From NCBI GenBank assembly GCA_905221605.1, contig CAJNDS010002073.1:1-53216 (forward strand): a stretch of DNA of 53,216 bases, written 5' to 3'. The stretch comes from Symbiodinium natans. Lineage: Eukaryota > Sar > Dinophyceae > Suessiales > Symbiodiniaceae. Each line of letters starts with the position of its first letter. The stretch's first letter is position 1. Of the stretch, positions 47,356 through 53,216 are shown piece after piece. Under the pieces are notes generated by a model. The model saw only the letters and a list, made by a program, of their open reading frames with translations. It made no database searches and had not been told where the DNA came from. The position numbers and the translations under genes are program-made.

Positions 47356-47540
47356 CCTGAACCCCGAACCCTAAACCCTGAACCCTAAACCCTAAACCCC
47401 GAACCCCAAACCCTAAACCCCAAACCCCAAACCCTAAACCCTATAAACCCTGCAAACCCTAAACCCTGCAAACCCTAAACCCTATAAACCCTAAACCCTA
47501 TAAACCCTAAACCCGATAAACCCTAAACCCTAACCCTGCA
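47356..47540 (-). repeat. CCCTAAA array with CCCTATAAA and CCCTGCAAA variants
   Basis: About 24 units. Two longer variants alternate with the standard unit. Confidence 0.95.
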
Positions 47541-47556
47541 AACAAGGGCTTGGCAC

Positions 47557-47604
47557 CTGGCCCTGCGTCTGCTCCGTAAAGAGCGGAGCGCGGCAGAGGA
47601 CGGG
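47557..47604 (+). other. Short exon-like island
   Basis: Sixteen codons (LALRLLRKERSAAEDG) after AACAAGGGCTTGGCAC, then G/GTTGGGTTTGGGG. Too short to be sure. Confidence 0.3.
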
Positions 47605-47652
47605 TTGGGTTTGGGGCTTTTGGGGCTTCTGGTGCCTCTGGGGCTTTTCGAT

Positions 47653-47780
47653 TTGGGTTTACGGTTTAGGGTATAGGGGTTAGTGTTTAGGGTTTCGGGG
47701 TTTAGGGGTTTGGGGTTTAGGGTTCGGGGGTTTGGGGCTTTGTTTCATGAGGGCTTAGTGTTCAGGGTTCTGGGCTTAGG
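47653..47780 (+). repeat. Degenerate TTTAGGG array
   Basis: About 15 units, many TTTCGGG and TTTGGGG. Confidence 0.85.
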
Positions 47781-47835
47781 CCTCAGAAATTCGAATTAAA
47801 TTCAACCCCGAGCCCCAAACAGATGCAAAGGAACC

Positions 47836-47909
47836 CTAACCCCTCAACCCTCAACCCTAAACCCTAAACCCTAAACCCTAATTATCCCTAAACTAAACCC
47901 TAAACCCTG
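47836..47909 (-). repeat. CCCTAAA array
   Basis: About nine units including CCCTCAA, leading to the 47910 island. Confidence 0.9.
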
Positions 47910-48020
47910 TTCGGCAGCTTTAGGCTCGATCTGCCCATGGTTGAGAACGAGCGCCTGAGCTGGGACTTTGTGTCGGGAACGTGCGCTCGACCTAGCCGTA
48001 GAAACCCTAAGCCTGCCTAA
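47910..48020 (+). CDS. Exon-like island between CCCTAAA arrays
   Basis: CCCTGTTCGGCAG gives a good acceptor. The + frame reads FRLDLPMVENERLSWDFVSG, then TCARPSR, and CTAGCC/GTAGAAACC is a candidate donor at about 47998. The mixed composition is hard to explain by GC content. No family is recognised. Confidence 0.45.
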   Translation, partial: FGSFRLDLPMVENERLSWDFVSGTCARPSRRNPKPA

Positions 48021-48105
48021 ACCCTAAACCCTAAACCCTAAACCCTAAACCTTAACCCTTAACCCTTAACCCTAAACCCTAAACCCTCAACCCTAAACCC
48101 TTCAG
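48018..48105 (-). repeat. CCCTAAA/CCCTTAA array
   Basis: About 12 units. Confidence 0.9.
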
Positions 48106-48401
48106 TCCCATCAGCACGAGTAATAGGCTCTAAGCCCCAAACCCCTTCAGGCACTACAACCATCGAAACCCTGTAAGCATACCTCCTATTGGCCCTACAA
48201 GCCCTGCAAGCCCTACAGGCCCTTTAAACCCTATAAACCTCATAAGTCCTAACAACCCGTAAGCCCTTTAAAGTCCTCTGCGTACTATCTCCCCTGCAAG
48301 CCCTGTAAACCCCATAAACCCTACAAGCCCTATAAACCCTCGTCATCAACACCAAGGAAGCTGAACACTGAACCCTAAACCAGCCCTAAACCCCGAACCT
48401 G
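48106..48401. other. Decayed CCCTATAAG-type stretch
   Basis: CCCTACAAGCCCTGCAAG and CCCTATAAACC-like units mixed with unique sequence, probably an old array. No gene. Confidence 0.5.
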
Positions 48402-48435
48402 AGGATGTTCCCCCTTATACGAACAGTCCTTTCCG
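48402..48435. mobile_element. Single arm of a family 2 element
   Basis: GGATGTTCCCCCTTATACGA followed by ACAGTCCTTTCC matches the left end of 37728-37794, but no right arm follows. Confidence 0.5.
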
Positions 48436-48480
48436 TTTAGATCCCAACCTGAACCCTTATAAACAATAACCCTAAACCCA

Positions 48481-48822
48481 GAGCAAATCGAGACTGAAGA
48501 GTTCATCTCAGAGACTGACATACATGTGGCCGACGGTTCGGTGAGGCTGCGGAGCACGTCGTTCTATGAGGACTACCTCCATCGCGGATCCAAAGAGCCC
48601 TGAAGATTCGGAAGATCCATGTCTCTCGATGTATACGCCAGACACGGGCAGTACTGCACATCCCCCGGTTTGGGGACTTGATCTCGAGTAGCATGACAAG
48701 GCTCAGACCCATGTGCAGATTCTGCAGGCGTCGCCCAGGATCCCCTATCTGCATGGGGTAACGATGCCTCCCAAGACAGAAGACGTGGACATGTGGTCAG
48801 CTGTGCACTTACCCCTAAACCC
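48481..48822 (+). pseudogene. Helitron-like replication/helicase protein fragment, broken
   Basis: Forty codons in one frame (including RSTSFYEDYLHRGSKEP) end at TGA 48601. The neighbouring frame continues from 48599 (EDSEDPCLSMYTPDTGS) to TAG 48689, then, in the same frame, HDKAQTHVQILQASPRIPYL and HGVTMPPKTEDVDMWS. Order and spacing recall the segment upstream of the helicase domain in Helitron Rep/Hel proteins: a D-Y-x-x-R motif, then an S/C-L-Y motif, then T-H-x-x-x-L...P-x-x-P. That is family knowledge applied by eye, not a search result. One frame change and one stop make it a relic, cut by CCCTAAA on both sides. Confidence 0.45.
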
Positions 48823-48974
48823 TAAACCTAAACCCTAAGCCCTAAGCCCTAAACCCTAAACCCTAAACCCTAAACCCTAAACCCTAAATCCTAAACCCTA
48901 AACCCTAAACCCTAAACCCTAAACCCTAAACCCTAAACCCTAAACCCTAAACCCTAAACCCTAAACCCTAAACG
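48812..48974 (-). repeat. CCCTAAA array, about 22 units
   Basis: Long, nearly perfect array directly after the Helitron-like fragment. Confidence 0.95.
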
Positions 48975-49044
48975 AAAGGAAGCCGTGGCGAACTTGGCAG
49001 CCGTGGCATCGAAACCGGTGGTTTTGACCAGGCCAAGCTACTAA
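48973..49044 (+). other. Short exon-like island cut by a MITE
   Basis: Twenty-three codons on + (RKEAVANLAAVASKPVVLTR...) from the CCCTAAA array to the family 1 element. Confidence 0.3.
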
Positions 49045-49154
49045 TTGCTTAAGAACCCCTGAAAAAAAGCATATTCTTCCTTATTAAGGGTAATATAGGG
49101 ATGTTTTTTTTGTTTTTTGTTTTGTTCTTTTGGGGTTCTTAAGCAAATAGTAGC
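49037..49154. mobile_element. MITE-like element, family 1
   Basis: GCTACTAATTGCTTAAGAAC at the left and GTTCTTAAGCAAATAGTAGC at the right pair over 23 bp with one mismatch. Interior TTCTTCCTTATTAAGGGTAA and a T run. Length 118 bp. Confidence 0.75.
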
Positions 49155-49206
49155 AAGTCTCAGCGTCGGGTGTGGGTCTGTACTTGGAAGCTCTTTGGAC
49201 TTCGTA

Positions 49207-49267
49207 TGTAGGGTTGGGTTTAGGGTTTGGGGTTTAGGGTTCAGGGTTCAGGGTTTAGGGTTTAGGG
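49207..49267 (+). repeat. TTTAGGG array
   Basis: About eight units with TTCAGGG variants. Confidence 0.9.
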
Positions 49268-49827
49268 GATTTCGGAAGTAGGGTTAGTAAGGTGGCTTTT
49301 GGGGGGCTTTAGTAGGGTTTCTAGGGTTACTATGTAGACGACTAAGTCATAAGCAGGGTGCCAGGGGTCCAGGCAATAGGACATGGGGTTATGTGGGTTT
49401 TAGGGCTAGTAGGGTTTTTAGAGCAATCTCGCGCATGTACATCCAAGTTGTGCAATCGCTTGTGATAGGATTTAGGGCTTTGAAGCTGTAAGGTTTACTC
49501 AGGCTCGAGCTTAGGGGCTTTTTTTGGGGGGTTGTTTAGGATCGAAAGACGTATGGCACATGGTGTTACCTGTTGAGATGGCTCTCAGTATGCCGGTGAG
49601 CTTGTTTTCAACTATGTAGCTGGGCCCTTGAAAGACCCTAAACCCAACACCCTGAACCCTAAACCCGAATTCACAACCCCCAACCGTTGGATTTCGGGAT
49701 CATGTCTCGCAATCTTTTGCGGAGGGTATTGCCCAGGGAGCCCAAGACCCCTGAGTTAAGCAAACTACCCCAAACTTCCTGTATGGCTTAACATGTTTCT
49801 TACTTGAGAGGTATACCTCAAACTACT
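49268..49827. other. Non-repetitive stretch, no gene
   Basis: Unique sequence with isolated decayed TTTAGGG-like units. No convincing frame on either strand. Confidence 0.5.
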
Positions 49828-49938
49828 TTGGGATGTTCGCCCTTTTACGAACAGTCCTCCTGAATAGGAATTCTAGTACCCCAATAGGGAGTACTATAAT
49901 CCCTACTAAGGACTGTTAGTATGAGAGGAACATCCCAA
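49828..49938. mobile_element. MITE-like element, family 2
   Basis: TTGGGATGTTCGCCCTTTTA at the left and GAGAGGAACATCCCAA at the right. Inner ACAGTCCT and AGGACTGTTAGTAT also pair. Length 111 bp, the longest copy. Confidence 0.7.
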
Positions 49939-50387
49939 GGAATCCCCGTCATGAAAGAAGGTCTATTCAATCGATTCCTTCAATTAAGGGGCGTAAGCCC
50001 CTTCAAACAACGGAAGGCGCCCAGTTATAGGTGACTCTTGGGTCGAGTGTTCGGAGCTGTTGGCTGACAGGTGGTTTAGGGTTTAGGGTTTAGGGTTTAG
50101 GCGCTAGGGTTTGAGGGGTGCTTCAACCCTGAGCCCAACACTCAACGCCCTTGAGGGCGGGAATGGAGGAGTGGGTCCCCAGCAATTTGGGGGATTTGGG
50201 GGCCCACACTCTAAAAAGGACTCCACTAAGGGACATCCCCCCCCCCCCCCCCAACATATTATAAACCCTAAACCCTAAACCCTAAACCCCCCAACAAATA
50301 TCGTAAACCCCCATCAGATTGTTGATATTGTGAGATATCTCAGCAGCGAGCATGAGCTGGCTGAAGCTTAAGCTTGGACCCTTACTA
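49939..50387. other. Non-repetitive stretch with short arrays and a C run
   Basis: TTTAGGG run at 50070-50115, C run at about 50236-50252, CCCTAAA run at 50263-50292. No gene. Confidence 0.6.
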
Positions 50388-50454
50388 GGGTTTAGGGTTT
50401 AGGGTTTAGGGTTTAGGGTTTAGGGTTTAGGGTTTAGGGTTTAGGGTTTAGGGA
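50388..50454 (+). repeat. TTTAGGG array, 9 units
   Basis: Uniform units. Confidence 0.95.
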
Positions 50455-50611
50455 ACCTTGTACAAGCCGATAACCCTGAAGAGGAATGTTTAGGGCTAGC
50501 GGATTAGGGTAGGGGGGAGCACTTTCAGTGCCATCGAAAGCATGACACGGCTGTCGGCCACAGCCCGGAATAGTGGCAAACTATCAACTTTCACCCGCAG
50601 TCCCGCACACA

Positions 50612-50615
50612 GCCG

Positions 50616-50696
<81 letters not shown>

Positions 50697-50709
50697 ACAC
50701 CCCCCCCCC

Positions 50710-50758
<49 letters not shown>

Positions 50759-50800
50759 ACACCCCCTCCGCACCCCCTCGCCCCCCCCCCCCACCCTTAA
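50612..50800. repeat. Long poly-C low-complexity tract
   Basis: About 185 bp almost only C, with a few A. Poly-proline and poly-glycine frames across it are artefacts. The tract length may be unreliable. Confidence 0.95.
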
Positions 50801-51004
50801 ACCCCCAAACCCTCTAGCAAGTGGTACCCCTTTCCCTCCTTCTTTTAGTTATGGGTCCCCTTATGAAACCAACCCCGAAAAAGGGCGCTCTTTTTAAAAA
50901 TATGTTTACTTGGCTGCCAAACCTGCACCCTCTATTCCCCAAACCCCAAACCTGAACCCTAAACCCTCTATTCCCTAAACCCTAAAACCCTAAAACCCTA
51001 AACC

Positions 51005-51148
51005 CTAAACCCCAAACCCAACCCCCAGCCCCCCTAAAAGCAGTTCTCGAACTCTTCCCTGCCGTTGCCCTGGCAGGATATCTAGTGTGAGGTTGCATCC
51101 GAATTCTTCCCAGGACCCAAAGCGCTGAAGCTCAAACGACTGACCCAA
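51005..51148. repeat. Left arm of a large inverted duplication
   Basis: The sequence from AACCCCCAGCC to CGACTGACCC is complementary to 51549-51695 over about 140 bp, with roughly one difference per ten bases by eye. Shared blocks include ATATCTAGTGTGAGGTTGCA. The arms enclose telomere arrays and the 51340 island. Confidence 0.85.
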
Positions 51149-51333
51149 ACCCTAATTAAGCCCTAAACCCCAAACCCTAACCCTAAACCCTAAACCCCAA
51201 ACCCTCTATTCCCTAAACCCTGCACCCTAAACCCTCTATTCCCTAAACCCTGCACCCTAAACCCTCTATTCCCAAAACCCTACACCCTAAACCCTCTATT
51301 CCCTAAACCCCCCTCTATTCCCTAAACCCTGCA
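51149..51333 (-). repeat. CCCTAAA array with CCCTCTATT units
   Basis: At least six CCCTCTATTCC units alternate with CCCTAAACCCTGCACC. A longer compound repeat has been amplified here. Confidence 0.95.
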
Positions 51334-51339
51334 CCACAG

Positions 51340-51426
51340 GTGGCCCCGGTGGTGCCTCGAATCCTGGAGTCGTCTCCCGACGCCTGGCGGGGTCCGGAGG
51401 AAGCCATGGACCGTGTTAGGGTTTAG
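51340..51426 (+). CDS. Exon-like island at the centre of an inverted duplication
   Basis: CTGCACCACAG is a good acceptor after the CCCTAAA-type array. About 25 codons follow: VAPVVPRILESSPDAWRGPE, then EAMDR. ATGGACC/GTGTTAGGG is a candidate donor at about 51413. The island sits between inverted telomere arrays, which sit between inverted unique arms. No family recognised. Confidence 0.45.
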   Translation: MAPVVPRILESSPDAWRGPEEAMDRVRV

Positions 51427-51449
51427 GGTTAGGGTTTAGGGTTTAGGGT

Positions 51450-51544
<95 letters not shown>

Positions 51545-51548
51545 GGTT
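51417..51548 (+). repeat. TTTAGGG array switching to TTGAGGG
   Basis: Four TTTAGGG-type units, then about 14 uniform TTGAGGG units from about 51449. Confidence 0.95.
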
Positions 51549-51695
51549 GGGGTCAGTTGTTTCAGCTTCAGGGCTTTGGGTCCTGCGAACTATTCCGATG
51601 CAACCTCACACTAGATATCCTGCCAAGGCAACGGCATGGAAGAGTCGAGAACTGCTTTTAGGGGCTGGGGGTTGGGTTTGGGGTTTGGGGTTTAG
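51549..51695. repeat. Right arm of the large inverted duplication
   Basis: Complementary to 51005-51148: TGCAACCTCACACTAGATAT, GAGAACTGCTTTTAGGGG. It is followed by TTTGGGG/TTTAGGG units, mirroring the CCCTAAA/CCCCAAA units before the left arm. Confidence 0.85.
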
Positions 51696-51962
51696 GGTTG
51701 TTGGGTTTAGGGTTTAGGGTTTAGGGTTTAGGGTTAGGGGCTTGGGATTGCGGGTTGTCGGGGCATTTTAGGGTTTAAGAGTTACCGCAAATTCGGGGTC
51801 CCCCCCCCCCTATGTTCGGAGATGCCGAAGGCGCCAAGGGCCAGTCCAGTCAGGTTACCAACCATCCCGAAGAGCTCACGAGGCTTAGGGCTTATGGTCA
51901 AGGTTTGGGGTTTAGGGTTTAGGGTTTAGAGTTTGTAGGGTTTAGGGTTTTGGGGTTTTGGG
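51676..51962 (+). repeat. TTTAGGG arrays
   Basis: Blocks at 51676-51740 and 51900-51962 around about 150 bp of unique sequence with a short C run. Confidence 0.9.
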
Positions 51963-52059
51963 TTTCGACACGAATCTTGGAGCACTTTGGCGACCCTAAG
52001 CCAGAAGCAGCCCCAAGCCCAAAACCCTCAACCCCACAGCTCCAACATCTGCAAAGCCC

Positions 52060-52172
52060 ATGCCCACCCCCCCCCCCCCCACCCCCCCCCAACCCCCCCA
52101 CCCACCCACCCACCCACCCCCACCCACCCACCCACCCACACACCCACCCACCCACCCCCCCCCACCCCCCTC
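52060..52172. repeat. C-rich (CCCA)n tract
   Basis: C runs and CCCA/CCCAC units. Pro-rich and Gly-rich frames here are artefacts. Confidence 0.95.
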
Positions 52173-52307
52173 AAACAAGGGTTTAGGGTTCAGGGTTTGG
52201 GGTTTGGGGTTTGGGGCTTGGGGTTAGGATGAAGGCAGGCCACGAAGCCAATCCTACAAACCCCACGCCGAAAAAACACAACTATAGACCCTAAACAAAC
52301 CGTAAAC

Positions 52308-52420
52308 TGGGACCGGGAGTAATAGGCCCTTTTTTCCCTTTTTTAGGGTTGGGGTTCCCTTATAATCCCCTTAAAACCAAAAAGGGTGCCCTGTTTATTC
52401 CTAGCCTACTCCCGAGTCTA
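52308..52420. mobile_element. Family 5 fold-back element
   Basis: GGGACCGGGAGTAATAGGCC at the left, CCTACTCCCGAGTCTAC at the right, with CCTTATAATCCCCTTAAAAC inside. Reference copy for the telomere-bearing one at 19464. Confidence 0.7.
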
Positions 52421-52680
52421 CTAAACCCCATAAACTCCAAGCCCATATTCCCTGAACCCTAAACCTTATAATCGAAAAAACCCTATAAACTTCATAAATA
52501 ATCCCTAAACCCGAAAATCCATAAATCCTAAAGAATTCCTAAGCCCTACAAACACTAAAGAAAACCCCCTTTTCCTATGAACCTCACACTGAACAAACCC
52601 GAATGAAACCCAAAACCTCGCGTGCGCCCCTGGCTGCGGCATCGGCGCTGATGTGGTTAGGGTTTAGGGTTTAGGGTTCA
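52421..52680. other. Decayed CCCTAAA stretch and last TTTAGGG run
   Basis: CCCTATAAACTTCATAAAT-type relics, then three TTTAGGG units at about 52656-52680, the last in the window. Confidence 0.6.
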
Positions 52681-53216
52681 AGAGCTCCTGGTCGAGCAGT
52701 TTCTCGTTTAGGCTCTGTGTTTAGAACATCGAAAAATACCCACCCACCCGAAGTTCCCATAACATTAAGAAATAAACAGTTTCTTCTTTTTATTAGGATG
52801 GTTCAATAACAAAATGAATGACTTCCACTTAACAAACGAGGAGGTGGAGATACTAAACCACGCGAGGCTTTGAGGTCTTGAAATCCTAAACTGAGGCTCA
52901 AACCTTGAAAAAAAAATTTAAAAAATGAAAAAACCCTGAAAAAAAAGAAGGAGAGAAAAAAAAGCCTGGGGTCCCCCCCCATTTGGGGTGTTTTTGGAAG
53001 CAAATTTTCCCTCATGGGGGGGTCGGAGTTCGAGGCAAGGGGGGGTCTCCGAAGATTGTTTTGCCTTTAAAATCGAAAAATGACCCCCCCCCCCCTGACC
53101 AAAATCATTGTGAAAAAGGTCGCGGAAAAGTCTTGAAACACTTGAAAAACACAAAAACCCAGAAAACGAGAGGCCACCCAGAACCCTCGATTTCAGTACT
53201 AAAAATTCGCATTTTC
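52681..53216. other. Non-repetitive stretch without telomere repeat, no gene recognised
   Basis: A-rich and C-rich runs. Two overlapping minus frames (52803-53015 and 52918-53154) are of low complexity (Phe-rich) and not convincing. Confidence 0.5.

Noticed and set aside
50496-50817. Poly-proline and poly-glycine proteins
   Set aside because: Translation of an almost pure C tract.
51919-52232. Pro/His and Gly/Trp-rich frames
   Set aside because: Translation of the (CCCA)n tract on both strands.
52803-53154. Two minus-strand frames near the right edge
   Set aside because: Phe-rich, low complexity, overlapping each other in different frames.
1-53216. Dinoflagellate spliced-leader or rRNA gene
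   Set aside because: I looked for the known spliced-leader core and for conserved rRNA stretches and found neither.

Overview
The window looks like a repeat-dominated piece of a nuclear genome from a eukaryote with the Arabidopsis-type telomere repeat TTTAGGG/CCCTAAA. That repeat occurs in land plants, many green algae and several algal or alveolate protists, so the lineage cannot be fixed here. A 100-base N gap at 30617-30716 shows this is draft assembly. I recognise no complete gene, rRNA, tRNA or spliced-leader gene. Long open frames in the first 16.8 kb and in the C- and G-rich tracts are by-products of repeats.

Region 1 (1-16770) has almost no telomere repeat. It holds two direct copies of a roughly 6-7 kb unit: copy A at 1-6949 and copy B at 10650-16770. 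Each copy starts with an 87-bp satellite whose units carry a 17-bp-stem hairpin. It continues with a higher-order array of about 640-bp pyrimidine/purine-rich units and ends in a shared non-repetitive tail. Between the copies lie a 77-bp AT-rich satellite built of near-perfect palindromes (about 6985-9050), a GGCTGGAGG minisatellite, a TTATCATAATTATGATAA palindrome cluster and six copies of a 54-56-bp palindromic repeat.

Region 2 (16770-52700) begins abruptly after an (AT)n/poly-C junction. It contains dozens of short, degenerate TTTAGGG or CCCTAAA arrays in both orientations, separated by 60-700 bp of non-repetitive sequence. That sequence holds two kinds of material. One is short fold-back elements, probably non-autonomous DNA transposons (MITEs), in at least seven families. 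The other is GC-rich islands of roughly 60-200 bp with protein-like open frames, mostly on the + strand. Many islands sit right after a CCCTAAA array with a nearby AG, and right before a TTTAGGG array whose first bases give a GT. One island (48481-48822) resembles part of a Helitron replication/helicase protein, broken by a frame change and a stop. Local arrays of variant repeats (TTGAGGG, TTTAGGGG, CCCTATAAA, CCCTCTATT) and long poly-C tracts also occur. Region 3 (52700-53216) is free of telomere repeat and shows no recognisable gene.

The main idea is that the exon-like islands are separated by introns, or other insertions, whose two ends carry telomere repeats in inverted orientation, TTTAGGG at the donor side and CCCTAAA at the acceptor side. 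The alternative is that they are telomere-capped DNA fragments that were later joined. Each island taken alone is short and GC-rich, so open frames of this length are not strong evidence one by one; the repeated arrangement is the evidence.
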